This document shows, in pieces, positions 10,706-24,544 of a DNA stretch of 64,000 bases. The stretch comes from Elymus sibiricus (taxonomy: Eukaryota > Streptophyta > Magnoliopsida > Poales > Poaceae): NCBI GenBank assembly GCA_039707655.1, contig CM077671.1:304110509-304174508 (forward strand). Reading direction: 5' to 3'. Position 1 is the first letter of the stretch; every line of letters starts with the position of its first letter. The translations under genes were made by a program, and so were the position numbers. The notes beneath the pieces are model-generated. The model ran no database searches. It worked only from the letters and a program-made list of their open reading frames with translations, and was not told the DNA's origin.

Positions 10706-13700
10706 TGTGACGCCCCCGATTTCGACCATACGCTAAACATACACGCAATGCGTACGACCAAGATTAGGGACTCACTGATTGATATCACAACACAACACTA
10801 GACACAAATTAAAGTCATACAGCTTCATATTACAAGCCAGGGGCCTCGAGGGCTCGAATACAAAGCTCGACAAACACGAGTCAGCGGAAGCAAATAATAT
10901 CTGAGTACAGACATAAGTTAAACAAGTTTTGCCTTAAGAAGGCTAGCACAAACATAAGCAGCGGATCGAAAGAGGCGAAGCCTCTTGCCTGGGAACCTTC
11001 TAACTACTCCTGAGCGTCGGCATTCTCCACGTAGTAGTAGGCTCCAGCGGTGGTGTAGTAGTCGTCTCCGGAGTACTCCATCTCCTGGGCTCCGTCGTCT
11101 GAACGCAGAATCGTATCGAGGGGGGAAGAGAAAGCAAAGCAGCGGTGAGTACTCATCCAAAGTACTCGCAAGACTGACATCAGAACTATGCTAAGTATGC
11201 ATCATTATCAAGAATGGGGGTATATCTGGACTGACTGCAGAAAGCAAGAATAGGGAGAAGGCCTAGTCCTATCGAAGACTAGCATCTTCAGCATCTTGCA
11301 GCATTAGAAGAGAGTAGACTGGTAACTCATATATAGTCATATTATTGTAGCAATTTTATTAAGTAACCACGCCCAGGGATTCTTCCTCGACTCCCTGCGA
11401 GGAAGCAATCTCGGAGCCAACATTCATTCCAAATTTAAATCACAGTTTTAGTTATATCAGGTCAAGGTACAACTCCAAGTCGTCCTGTTACCGTGGACAC
11501 GGCTATTCGAATAGATAATTTCTTCCCTACAGGGGTGCACCACATATTCCCCAACACGCCTGAATCACCTCCGGCCGGACACACTTTCCTGGGTCATGCC
11601 CGGCCTCGGGATATCAGCACGTCATCGCCCCACCTAGGCTCAACGAAGAGGCCAGCCCGCCGGTCTAAATCCTAAGCACACAGGGGTCGTGGGCCCACTT
11701 GCCCTACGCGCTCCTGCACGATGCGAAGGCGGCCGGAAGACCTAGAACACTCCAGTCCAAGAGTTGTACCGTCCAGTCCAATCCGGCGCGCGCCGCTCCA
11801 TTGCTGACGTCCGAAGAGCTTCGGTTGATACAACGACGCTGAGTACCCATAACTTCTCCCACGTGAAGGTTAGTGCGTAATAGGCCAAACGACCAACTCA
11901 GATCAAATACCCAACCCATTAGCATTTTATTAATGCGGGGAAAGCGCGACCCATGAAGTGCGGTCCGTCGCCCCGCCTCGAGGATGTGTGGCAAAGGCCT
12001 CTCTCGCCAGTCCACGCCTCATCATCATCAAACCGTGGGTACCCCTCAGGGCCGACCCATCACCAACATGTTTCTGTAACCAGGTCATAGTAACTGTGTG
12101 TATAAAACAGCAAGACGAAACCTGAGGAATAACCCTCAAAGGGTCCCGCTCGATGAAACCGTCAAGGTGGACTTAGAGGAATCACCCCCAAGGGTCCCAC
12201 AAAGAGGCGTTGCACGACAGAGTCGTCGTCGGGAGTGGTGAAGGAGGAATCACCCTCGATAACCACGACCAACTAGCTGCACTACAGAGTTAGGATCATG
12301 AGTACTTCATGAGGTGTCACCCTCGGTACTCGATAGTAGCTCTGCAGAGTCGTACAATTAAGGGGTGTTCGGTGATGTGAGGGGCCTAGCTTGTCGGTCG
12401 GTTAACCGAGTCTTCGAGTCTTCGGGTCGTCGAGTCGTCGATGAAGAAGCAGGGGCAACTGGGACTAAGGGGGTCATAGGGGATTCATTGGTCAACCTAT
12501 ACTAAGCAGTTGATATGATTGCAGGTATAGTAGCAGTTTAGCAAAAGCAGGCTATGCATCAGAATAGGAGCTAACTAATACAGTAGCAAAATCTAATGCA
12601 AGAATAAGAGGGAGGAATGGGCAATATCGGAATGATCAAGGGAGCTTGCTTGCCTTGCTGCTCTGCGGCAAAAGGCTGATCGTCAACGGCGTAGTCGTAC
12701 CCGGCAGCAGCGTCGGTCTCGGGGTCTACCGGTAAGAAGAGGGGGGAGAAACAATAAATATAAAGCAGACAAAGGCATCACAATGCATGACATGGCAATA
12801 TGCAGGGCTAGGCATGCACTAACGCGGTACTACACGTTGCAGACGCAGCGGGAGAATATCTGACGATATTTCCCGGGTCTTTGGATTTATCGGACAGACG
12901 ATCCGGAGGGGAAAAGTTCCATGTTTGCTATGCTAGGAGCATGTGACAGACGAACGGATAGCGTATTCGGATTCGTGGGATTTTCCTGATCAACTTTCAT
13001 GTATAAAACTTTTTCATCTGAGCTACGGATTATTTTATACGATTTTTCAAAGATTTAAACAATTTCTGAAATTATTCTATTTATTTAAATCAACATTATC
13101 CAGAATAGTGCAGAGTGACGTCAGCATGACGTAATGGTGACATCAGCAGTCAACAGGACGGCTGACGAGGTCAAACCTGATATGTGGGGCCCTCATGTCA
13201 TTGTCTCATATTTAAACCAGTGTTATGTTAATCCTAAAACAGATTAATTAGGGAAGGGCCCCACTGGTCAGTGTCACATTAGGCAGATTAATTAATTTTA
13301 ACTTAATCTATTTACTAATTAAGCAACTGACAGGGGTGGCCCACTGTCATACTCACAGGGGGGGCCACCTGTCATAGACTGGTCAAGCCCAGTTAGCAGG
13401 GTTGACAAGGTCAACCGGTCAACGGGGTCGGCCTAGCCCACTGGCCAGTGACCCTGCGGGTGGCCCCGACCGTGCCACGTCGGCGGCGGCGCCGTCCGGC
13501 CACCGGAGAAGCTCCGGCGAGCACCAGGAACGGCGGGGGTGCTCGGGTTTTGCGCACAGGGCACCAAATCAAGCTATTCTTGGCGCGTTCAAAAGCAGGC
13601 GTCGCCGCCGTTCCGTTCCGGCCATCAGGGCGAGCTACGGCGGCCTGTGGAGCGAGCTACATCGCCGGCGGCGGAGGTGCTTTCGGGCGGTGATGGCAAA

Positions 13701-14887
13701 CAGCTAACCGAGGCGCAAACAACCCAGCTAGCGTGCGGGATCGCTCCTACGGGCGCCCTGGAGCATGCCCGTGGCATGCAAGGGCTATCAAAGGCACGCA
13801 CGGCACGGGCACGTCTGCAATAGCGGACGGCAGAGCTCGGTCACGGTGGCGACTAGCTAGAGGGAGCTACGGGAGCGCACTAAGGGAGAGGGGCAGCCAG
13901 AGGAGCTCACTGGCGTCGCTGGGAAGGCCCGATGGAGGAGCTGGTGCAGTGCAGACGGCGAATCGACGGCGGCGAGCCTTCGGGTCCCAAGGAGGAAGAC
14001 GGTCGATGGCGACGTCTGGGCGCAGCTCCAGCTCGATCCAATGCACGGGGAGGACGAGGAGGTCGGTGCGGTCCTACTTGGCGCGACGGCAAGGCGCGGG
14101 AGGCACGGTGGCCGCGTCTAGCCGACGGCCATGGCGGCGGTGGCGCTCGGGAGAGGAGGGGCCGAGCGATGGAGAGGGGGAGAGGAGTGGCAGAGACGTC
14201 CAGAGGGGAGCAAGGGGGCGTTCTTATCCATCCACGCCAGCAGGGGAAAAGAACTCGCGCGACAGGAGCCGGACGAGCGAGCGCGCGCGTCGGTCGCCAT
14301 GGCGTCGGCCTTCTCCTGGCGCTGGCGCGAGGAGGACGAAAGGCCGGCCACAGTGGGCTGGGCCGCACTGTTGGGCTGGCTGGGCCAAGTGCACAGTGCC
14401 GCTTTTCCATTTTTCTTTTTCTTTTTAGTTTTCATTCTTTTGCTTGTGTTTTATTTTCTTTTGGCCACAATTCCTTTTAGCAAAAATGTGCAATATGGTC
14501 CATCAAATAGCTTGCAATATTCTTCATTGCCACAACAAGTTTAAACATTTTGGGGCACTGTGGGAATAAACCATGCAATTAATGAGCACTTTTAAATGCA
14601 AAATGACTCTGTTTTGATGGTGGGGTCCACACCAGCTTGAGGGTGATGTTGTTTTCCTAAACAACATTTGTTTTGTGAGCTATAGCAAGTGTGCAACATT
14701 TTTCCCATGCTGTTTGAGGATTTAATTTATCACAATAAAATCCTAGGGCATTTAGAAGTGGAATTTGAAATGAGATATGAATGTCAACTTGATCATATCC
14801 CACTTAGCAAAATGATTTGTTGCTGATCATGGGCATCACTGTAGCTTAATTACAATCATTACTGTAGCAGAGATCCAGGGTGTCACA
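10706..14887 (-). repeat. 3' LTR (left copy) of the long-LTR element
   Basis: This 4182-bp direct repeat pairs with 21,840-22,753 plus 31,376-34,605. It contains a sharply GC-rich block at about 13,400-14,400 between AT-rich stretches. ORFs in that block (13,402-13,707; 13,733-14,428; minus 13,907-14,410) are open in several frames at once, which is what GC-rich DNA does by chance, and I do not call them genes. Confidence 0.85.
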
Positions 14888-17800
14888 ACTCTCCCCTACT
14901 AACAAGAATTCTCTTCCCGAGAATTAAGAGGTAGAGGGAAAGTTTAGGTTACGAAACTCTAACGGATCTTCTCGTTCTTGGTTGCTCTTCCCGAAGAAGT
15001 TGCTCCCTTTCGTCGATGTCTTCAATCCTCTGTTTCAGGTCATCATGATGAAGTCGTCATCCTTTCTTCGGGATCTTCATCGTCCTACGAGGGAGATTAG
15101 AGGGAAAACTCTGGAAGAACAAATCTAAACAAAGCTGGGCATCTGACGGCAAACTCAGGGAGGAACACAAGATTTATTTCTCAAGTTAAGACTCGAGGGA
15201 TCACTAAGAGCAAAATGTGATGGCATATAAGTTTCAAACGGGTAGGCAATCATTCGATGCCTGATCAGAAGGTGAAAGGGGATTCAGAGCAACGAAAATA
15301 ATTATTGCGTCTGATATTAGGATAGATCATCCCTTGGACGGTGGCTCGGGAATTACAAACGAAGCCAAGTGCAAAGGATACTTTGGAATCAAAGATGTAC
15401 AGGAGAGTCAGGTTTCGATCCTGTGGAACTGAGGGTTATGGGCCGACCATGTGGTTAAGAGCAGGAAGAGCGGTGACATCTTACACGGTCATGGTAGCAT
15501 GACAAGTTAGAGGATAGCTTGTCAGTTATGCTGGCAACAACGTCGGTACCAAGGGCGGGGGACGAATAGAACCATTTTCCTGCTCGTTGAAACGAGGCAG
15601 ACCAATAGGCAAAGTTCTCGTCCATCGGCGGTTACCGGAATGTTATCAACAATAGTAACAGGGCCATACTGACAGAATTGATCACCGAGGTGTTTACCTA
15701 AGCAGGGAATTACCATTGTTCAGCTAAGCTAGATTACAACAAAGGTTAAACAGACCAATGGAAAGGAAAATGTGTTCATCACATTAAACAGACCAATGTA
15801 AAGGAAAATGTGTTCATCACATTAAACAGACCAATGGAAAGGAAAATGTGTTTATACTCAAGTTTTAGGAGTATATCTTTCCCAAGGAAAAACAGAGCAT
15901 GATATACATGACAGGATTGCAAGTAGATAACCATTTAGGTAAAGGGGCGAGGAAACTCATGACATTCCCATACAATGGTGTTTGGATAATTGATCAGGAA
16001 ACAATTAGCATTGATATTACATTATTCCTTTTGATGATCGATATACCGCATCCATGCTTCGGGATAGCTATGGTGTTTCGAGTAAAGGATGGAGTTTGGA
16101 TACACAAAGGATCCAGTAGGAACAACTTATAAAATAAGTCTTACAATTCCCCCATGGAAGAATGGCAACCCTAGCTGAACAAAGCATTATAACAATAGGT
16201 TATCCGGCCAGGTGTGCTAGCTACAACATCACCTTACCGAGTAATAAAGACCAAAGTCATAATTCTTGATAATGTTCCAACCATCATATCTGTCCGAGAT
16301 TCAGATATGGTTGGTGTCAGGATACTTCAGACAAAGAAGGCCTGGGGAGAAAAGGATGCAACACAGACCTACGAGATGGTGTTGCGAGAATCTCGGAATG
16401 AATGACAGAAGCAAGACTTGAATCATTAGCCAAACTACAAGACATCTGAACACAAGGTCAAGACATTCGTGCCCACATGGAAGTTTCTAGAATGGAGGGC
16501 AATCAAGTTCTAATTGGGGACCATCATAGAGGATATCAAAGTTCTATGTGTAAGTTTGGACTAGGACAAATCAAATCAATCAGTGGTCTGGCGTGTTAGG
16601 AAATACATATGGAGTGAAAGTAGCAAATCTATCAAACCATAGAATACTTCGCACATGCCTGAATGAATTGGAACGATTCCAGAGGAAGCGAGACAATTTT
16701 TTTCCCATAAGCACGGTGGCAAAAATGCACGTGAACTTATAGAAAAACACTTCTTTTATCAAACATATTCCTCATGGGCTAAGCACAAGGATAATGCTTT
16801 CAAGGTTTCCAACACTAGCTTAAATGTTCATCATGAACCACGAAGGAGAAGAGGATGTGGCTGGTGGGCTCAGCAACAATTCATCGAGATTTCGACAAAG
16901 AAGGATCTCCACGATGGAGTGAACAAAACCAGATGATATATTGAGGTATGCCCGAGGGAAACATCCACAATTAAACATTAATCGAAAGGCGCTCCCTAAA
17001 TCCGGACTAAGTAGCACGACCAATGTCAGAGTGCTGACTCAACAGCCAATACACTAAGAATGGACTTATTGTTCATTAACTCCAACGTAATAGAGTTGGT
17101 ATGCCATAAGTGTTGAATTTACACATCACATTCCATTTGTCTGTATTCCGGTTAGTAACAACACGGGATCTAAGGAATGAAAGGTGATGGCAAGGATGTT
17201 GCCAATGACAACACCAATTAACAAGGACAACGATGATACTCTCATCATGAATCTAATTGATATCCTGGAAGAGCCCAGAATGTTGATGAGGATCACGACA
17301 CATTTGTCGAGAAGTCTCATGAAGATGTAATCGATCAGCGACGACATCAAGCAAAGAAATGATGAAGCGAAGGGTGGTCGGAACCACAGTTTAGAGTGCT
17401 AGCTCAGAGTCGAAATTGCCTTCTAGACAACCAACCTGACGTTGCAAACTCGATGTAAGCTTAGAGCACTGTTGGAATTGTGTTCCGGGGATGAAGGATA
17501 TAAATAGCATGGTCAAGCCTTAGCATGACGATGATGATGTAGCCAAACAGCTTGGAAAAACATGATCGAGCACAAACTCATAAGCAAAGAAGATTACTAA
17601 GAGTTGTTGAATCGCAATGCGGACTCGATTCAATTATCGGTGTCCTTGAGTGTCCAACAACTCAGAACACGAGGAAACTGGAATCAGTGAAGGAAAACAT
17701 AGCTGATGAGGAGCTTATAAGAAGCTATGCAGCTCCATGATTTTCTCGAGATACCAAGGGTAATACTCGGATGTAGACCAGAATTAAAGCTTGGACCGAT

Positions 17801-18815
17801 GTATTGATCCACAGAAGACAAGTGCTTAAACTGGTCTGAAAATGGGATCAAAGGAGAACAGTCATGGTCGAAACCACGGTTGTAAAGTATCAAATCAGGT
17901 TGTAGCTTTGAAAGATTATCCGGCAAAACACCAGAAGAGTATGATTCGTGAAAACTCTCGGGTTCACATGAATTAAGGAAGGCATAGGTCCAACCCATCG
18001 GGGCATCTTAGGAACATATACCACAAGCTTCAAGAGTAATTAACACATGCTTGACAACAGAGCATGGCTGACAAAAGCATAGGATACAACTTATCAGAGG
18101 TAAAAGACACAATTTACCAATAGCATCATGTATCAGGGTATGAACGTCACAATAATTTTGAATGTGAAGGACGCCATCGGATAATAACCCAACAATGGGT
18201 CTGGCAGTCCACAAAGGACCTGATGTGATTATCGGTACCCAATCAGAGGGAGAAAGAATGCAAGGCATCAGATCATAGAACATCCAAATAATTTGATGCT
18301 TAAGTAACCAAAAGAATTAAGATTTCCAAATTGGTGTATCAGAAACAGATGTTCCGATTAAATACAAGTAAGATGAAAGGACTTAGATGGGCAATCAATC
18401 GAGGTTGATTTGTCGGGAACCAACTCATGTTTAAAAAGACGTCTGAGCCGGACGGATAATTTATGATAAACAACTGATGACTGCGTGCATCCACACACAG
18501 GTTGAATCAATAAAATCAAATGAAAACCACAGACGGTTTTAATGGATACTGCTTGACATATGGAATTAACCACCATGTAGGCAGGTGAGAAAGGTCAAGA
18601 GCAATAGGCTACTGAGGATTATGGAAGATCGAATAGCATTTCAAAGAATTCCGTGAAACACATGATCAACCGAGGAAGAACGAATCTCCGGTAAGATAAT
18701 TCGATGTACCTTCTAATAACAAGAGCAACTGGATATGAAAGTATGAGCGACAATTGCATGTAGTCATCCATAGGGGTTGACGGCGGAAGGGAATCGCAAA
18801 AGCGATGAGCACAAG
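14888..18815 (-). other. Interior of the long-LTR element, no recognisable genes
   Basis: This stretch starts with the purine tract and runs to the nested solo LTR. Only short ORFs (60-105 codons) occur on either strand and none shows a gag knuckle, protease, integrase or reverse transcriptase signature. A three-copy tandem repeat lies at 15,746-15,853. The remainder of the interior is 21,526-21,839. Confidence 0.6.
15746..15853. repeat. Three-copy 38-bp tandem repeat
   Basis: Copies start at 15,746, 15,784 and 15,822, exactly 38 bp apart, each beginning TTAAACAGACCAATG and continuing into GGAAAATGTG. Copy 2 differs by one base near its middle; copy 3 diverges at its end. There are no spacers, so this is not a CRISPR array. 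Confidence 0.85.
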
Positions 18816-21520
18816 TGAAAGGACGTGGATGTCGCCTAGAGGGGGGGTGAATAGGCGCTTTAAAATAATTACGGTTTAGGCTTGAGCAAATGCGGAATAA
18901 AACTAACGTTTAATATGTCAAGCACAAAACCTAAAACAACTAGGCTCACCTATGTGCACCAACAACTTATGCTAAGCAAGATAGACAACTAAGTGATAGC
19001 AAGATATATAACAAGAAACAATATGGCTATCACAAAGTAAAGTGCATAAGTAAAGGGCTCGGGTAAGAGATAACCGAGGCACGTGGAGACCACGATGTAT
19101 CCCGAAGTTCACACCCTTGCGGATGCTAATCTCCGTTCGGAGCGGTGTGGAGGCACAATGCTCCCCAAGAAGCCACTAGGGCCACCGTAATCTCCTCACG
19201 CCCTCGCACAATGCAAGATGCCGTGATTCCACTAAGGGACTCTTGAGGGCGGTCACCGAACCCGTACAAATGGCAACCCTTGGGGGCGATCACCGGTACC
19301 CGTACACTTTGGCAACCTTTGGGGGCGGTTCAGCAGTACCCGTACAAATTGCTCGGGGCAATCTCCACAACCTAATTGGAGACCCCGATGCTTGCCCGGA
19401 GCTATACACCACAATTATTGAGCTCCGAGGCACCACCAACCGTCTAGGGCGCCAAGGCACCCAAGAGGAACAAGCTCTAGGGTGCTCAAACACCCAAGAG
19501 TAATAAGCTTCTCAAACTTCACTTCCACGTATCACCGTGGAGAACTCAAACCTATGCACCAAATGCAATGGCAAGGGCACACGGAGTGCCCAAGTCCTTC
19601 TCTCCCAAATCCCACCAAAGCAACTAATGCTAGGGAGGAAAATGAGAGGAAGAACAAAGAAGAACACCAAGAACTCCAAGATCTAGATCCAAGGGGTTCC
19701 CCTCACTTAGAGAAGAAAGTGATTGGTGGAAACGTGGATCTAGATCTCCTCTCTCCTTTCCCTCAAGAACTAGCAAGAATCATTGGAGGGATTGAGAGTT
19801 AGCAAGCTTCAAGAGGTCAACAGTGGTGGGGGAAAACTTGCTCAAAGGATTCGGAGCAATGGGGAAGAAGACCCCCCTTTTATAGGTGGGGGGAAATCCA
19901 ACCGTTATCTGCCCAGCCCGCAGTAAAGCGGTACTACCACGCACAAGCCTAAAAAACATTGAGTGTTCAACGGTAGTGCCGCCGGAGCGGTACTACCGCT
20001 GCCCCAGGCGGTACTACCGCTTAGGGTAAAATGGAAACAGAAGCAAGCACATAGGAAACCCCGCAAGCGGTAGCAGCGGCGGTAGTACGGGCGGTAGTAC
20101 CGCTAGAGCGGTACTACCGTGCCACTACCGTGCTACTGCCGTGAAATGCAAACCGGCAACAGAGAGCTGCACGCTCGGGGAAACTTCAAGCGGTAGTGCC
20201 ACGGTAGTACCCAGTGGTACTACCGCATAAGCGGTACTACTGTGGGCACAAGCGGTACTACCGCTTGCATACCACTGAACTTCCACAGAAAACAGAAGGA
20301 AGCAAGAAAACCAGAACTGCCATAACTTCTGCAAATGAGCTCCGAATTGAGCAAACTCAAGCTTGTAGGATTCAGGACGACAAGAGCTATCCAACAGCAA
20401 TAGAAGAGCCGGCAAGAAGAGGCAGTATGAAAATTCCAATGATATAGAGATGTGAAACCTCTATGAATGAAGAGCCGGCAAGAACTCCAACATCGAAAAC
20501 ATCATAGAAGATGCATAAGGACTCTGTTTTTGATGAACTTGAGCTTGTCATGAAGCTGACCATAAGCTCAAGAACCCACAAAGAGAAAAACCAACCAAGA
20601 ACCAAGAAAGATGATGATGCCAAGAATGCAATGGTTTGAGCTCTCAACGAACGATACGATCAAGCTACTCACTTGAGAGCCCCCTTGATAGTACGGCAAT
20701 CTATCCTATAACCCAGTCTCCCAACTACCACTATGAGACCGGTAAAATAGAAAACCCTATCAAGGTCAAACCTTAGCCTTGCGCATAGTCCACTTGAGCT
20801 AGATGATGACGATCTTGACTTCCTCAAGATGGACCACCTTTCTTGATTGCGTTGGCTTGAAGAAGACTAGTTGATTGCTCCCCCATACTCCACTATGGGT
20901 GAGCCACTCTTCGACACATCTTCACAAGTCCATTAAGCTTCAAGCATGATCTCTCCGTGATGCTTCACTTGAACTTGCACACCGCAACCTTGATGACAAT
21001 CACCACTTGATGTCATCCTCCATGGGTTGTATGAGATCTTCCTCTTGACGCAAACCCATGGAAATATACCTAACCCCACAACGAACTCTCACGTAGACCA
21101 TGGGTTAGTACACAAAGCGTAATGGACAATGCTTACCATACCATGGGATCACTTGATCCCACTTGGTACATCTTCTACGCTTTGTGTGTTGATCAACTTG
21201 AATCATTCATTGCCTTAATCTTGATCAACCTTGTGTCTTATCTTCTCTCTTCATAAAGATGATGTCTTGAAGGTAGACATGAATGCTCACACAATCTTCT
21301 TCTTCAAGACATGCTTGCAATAAGCTCAACTCCCACATGACCAATCTTTGGATAAACCTTGAATACCACCTTGGTCACCATATAAACTCCTTGAAACTAA
21401 CAGATGGACTTCAAGAAGTACCTATGGACAAATCCTTCAAATATAACTTAAGGCAACCATTAGTCCATAGGGATTGTCATCAATTACCCAAAACCACACA
21501 TGGAGAAATGTGCTCTTAGA
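18816..21520 (-). repeat. Solo LTR of the Copia-like family, inverted
   Basis: This 2705-bp segment is the inverted counterpart of the LTR at 2332-4928. It begins TGAAAGGACGTGG and ends TGTGCTCTTAGA, where TGTGCTCTTACA is expected. Perfect 5-bp duplications ACAAG flank it (18,811-18,815 and 21,521-21,525), so an intact insertion later lost its interior by LTR-LTR recombination. The palindrome tract at about 19,925-20,275 uses GCGGTACTACCGC-type units instead of the GCGGTTGTACCGC-type units of the other two LTRs, so this copy comes from a different subfamily. Confidence 0.85.
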
Positions 21521-21824
21521 ACAAGTTCTCGGGAGAACATCGGAGAGTATCTTCGAAGTCTTCTGATGAATCGAGCCATCGTCTGAAATGAGGGGCTCTC
21601 CGGGGGAAGTAGTTACGAGAACCTAGAGTTAGAGTTAATAAAATCTTTAACCCGAAAGAGAAGAGAGATCAGAACCCAGAGTATAGACGAGGAATAAAAG
21701 ATCCTAATACCACCCGATTGAGATGTGGGCCCGTAAGCCACACAACTATGTTAGTAAAAGTTTTTCAATGACTAGACTCAACTTCGGCCAAGGAGTTGGA
21801 AAGGGGGCTACCTACAGGCAGTTA

Positions 21825-21836
21825 GCTCTGATACCA
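21825..21836 (-). other. Primer binding site, initiator-Met tRNA, long-LTR element
   Basis: The plus strand reads GCTCTGATACCA, so the minus strand reads TGGTATCAGAGC. It is 3 bp from the LTR edge at 21,840. This fixes the right LTR as the 5' LTR of a minus-strand element. Confidence 0.88.
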
Positions 21837-21839
21837 ACT

Positions 21840-22753
21840 TGTGACGCCCCCGATTTCGACAGTACGCTAAACATACACGCAATGTGTACGACCAAGATTA
21901 GGGACTCACTGATTGATATCACAACACAACACTAGACACAAATTAAAGTCATACAGCTTCATATTACAAGCCAGGGGCATCGAGGGCTCGAATACAAAGC
22001 TCGACAAACACGAGTCAGCGGAAGCAAATAATATCTGAGTACAGACATAAGTTAAACAAGTTTTGCCTTAAGAAGGCTAGCACAAACATAAGCAGCGGAT
22101 CGAAAGAGGCGAGGCCTCCTGCCTGGGAACCTCCTAACTACTCCTGAGCGTCGGCATTCTCCACGTAGTAGTAAGCTCCAGCGGTGGTGTAGTAGTCGTC
22201 TCCGGCGTACTCCATCTCCTGGGCTCCATCGTCTGAACGCAGAATCGTATCGGGGGGAAAGAGAAAGCAAAGCAGCGGTGAGTACTCATCCAAAGTACTC
22301 GCAAGACTGACATTAGAACTATGCTAAGTATGCATCATTACCAAGAATGGGGGTATATCTGGACTGACTGCAGAAAGCAAGAATAGGGAGAAGGCCTAGC
22401 CCTATCGAAGACTAGCATCTTCAACATCTTGCAGCATTAGAAGAGAATAGACTGGTAACTCATATATAGTCATATTATTGTAGCAATTTTATTAAGTAGC
22501 CACGCCCAGGGATTCTTCCTCGACTCCCTACGAAGAAGCAATCTCGGAGCTAACATTCATTCCAAATTTAAATCACAGTTTTAGTTATATCAGGTCAAGG
22601 TACAACTCCAAGTCGTCCTGTTACCGTGGACACGGCTATTCGAATAGATAATTTCTTCCCTGCAGGGGTGCACCACATATTCCCCAACACGCCTGAATCA
22701 CCTCCGGCCGGACACACTTTCCTGGGTCATGCCCGGCCTCGGGATATCAGCAC
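21840..22753 (-). repeat. 5' LTR of the long-LTR element, first part
   Basis: It matches 10,706-11,622 closely. It is interrupted after AGCAC (22,749-22,753) by the Angela-type element and resumes at 31,371. Confidence 0.88.
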
Positions 22754-24544
22754 TGTTGGGGAACGTTGCATGGGAAACAAATTTTTTCCTACGCACACAC
22801 AAGATCTATCCATGGTGATGAGCATCTACGAGAGGGAGAGTGGATCTACATACCCTTGTAGATCACTAAGCGGAAGCGTTAAGAAACGCGGTTGATGTAG
22901 TCGAACGTCTTCGCGATTCAAATCGCCGAGCGTCCAGCGATCCCATCACGATCCGTCCCGCGATCAAATCACGAACCGTATCGCGATCTTCATCATGGTC
23001 CTTCCGATCTAGCGCCGAACGGACGGCACCTCCGCGTTCAACACACGTACAGCTTGATGACGCCTTCACCTCCTCGATCCAGCGAGCGATGGTGAAGTAG
23101 TAGATGAGTTCCGGCAGCACGACGGCATGATGACGGTGGTGGTGAAGAACAATCTCCGCAGGGCTTCGCCAAGCACTACGGAAACTACGATGGAGGAAGA
23201 ACTAGAGAGGCGGGGTTGCCGGCACACGGCTTGGGGAATACTTGATCTGTCCCGGGTGCTAGCCCTGCCCCTCTATTTATATGTTGAGCCCTGGGGTCGA
23301 AACTTGGAAAAAGAGCTTCCTCAAAGTCGGTTTGGCCCGCAAGGCAAGAGTCCTGCTCGGACTCCAGGACCAGACGCCAGGGTCCCTGGCGTCTGGCCCC
23401 TGGCCTCCGCAAAACTTCCTTTTGCACCTTCCTAAAGCCTCGTGGGCTTTACCCCTTGGCCCAAATAAAGTGTTCTCGTACCCGAACATTTCGGGAAACA
23501 TCCGAAACCCCTTCCGGTGAATTCCGGAACCCTTCCGGAGACCAAACACTATTATCCCATATATCAATCTTTACCTCCGGACTATTCTAGAGCTCCTCGT
23601 CATGTCCGGGATCTCATCCGGGACTCCAAACAACTTTCGGTCACCAACATAACAACTCAACTATACTTATATCGTCACCAAACATTAAGTGTGTAGACCC
23701 TGCGGGTTCGAGAACTATGTAGACATGACCGAGACACCTCTACGGTCAATAACCAATAGCGGGACCTGGATGCCCATATTGGCTCCTACATATTCTACGA
23801 AGATCTTTATCGGTTGAACCTCTATGTCAAGGATTCAGTTAATCCCGTATGATGTTCCCTTTGTTTATCGGTACGTTACTTGCCCGAGATTCGATCGTCG
23901 ATATCTCTATACCTAGTTCAATCTCGTTACCGGCAAGTCTCTTTACTCGTTCCGCAATACAAGATCCCGTGGCTAACACTTTAGTCACATTGCTTGCAAG
24001 GCTTATAGTGATGTTGTATTACCGAGTGGGCCCTGAGATACCTCTCCGTCACACGGAGTAACAAATCCCAGTCTTGATCCATGCCAACTCAACAGACACC
24101 CTCGGAGATACCTGTAGAGCATCTTTATAGTCACCCAGTTACGTTGTGACGTTTGATACACACAAGGTATTGCTCCGGTGTCAGTGAGTTGATGATCTCA
24201 TGGTCATAGGAACAGATACTTGACATGCAGAAAACTATAGCAATAAACTGACACGATCATATGCTATGTTTATAGTTTGGGTCTTGTCCATCACATCATT
24301 CTCCTAATGATGTGATCCCGTTATCAAATGACATCTCATGTCCATAGCCAGGAAACCTTGACCATCTTTGATCAACGAGCTAGTTAACTAGAGGCATACT
24401 AGGGACACAGTGTTGTCTATGTACCCACACATGTATTTGAGTTTCCAATCAATACAATTATAGCATGGATAATAAACGATTATCACTAACAAGGAAATAT
24501 GATAATAACTAAATTATTATTGCCTCTAGGGCATATTTCCAACA
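22754..24544 (-). repeat. 3' LTR (left) of Angela-type element
   Basis: This LTR is 1791 bp. The purine tract (minus strand GTGGGAGACT) lies just outside it, beside 24,545. It carries one copy of the palindromic AGACGCCAGGG unit that is doubled in the right LTR. Confidence 0.88.

Noticed and set aside
13402..14480. Several long ORFs on both strands (also 33,159-34,335)
   Set aside because: They lie in the GC-rich LTR block, overlap each other in nearly all frames and are Arg/Pro/Ala-rich. This is expected by chance at high GC. The LTR copy differs by frame-breaking indels.
15746..15853. CRISPR-like short repeats
   Set aside because: The repeats are head to tail without spacers, and the DNA is plant.
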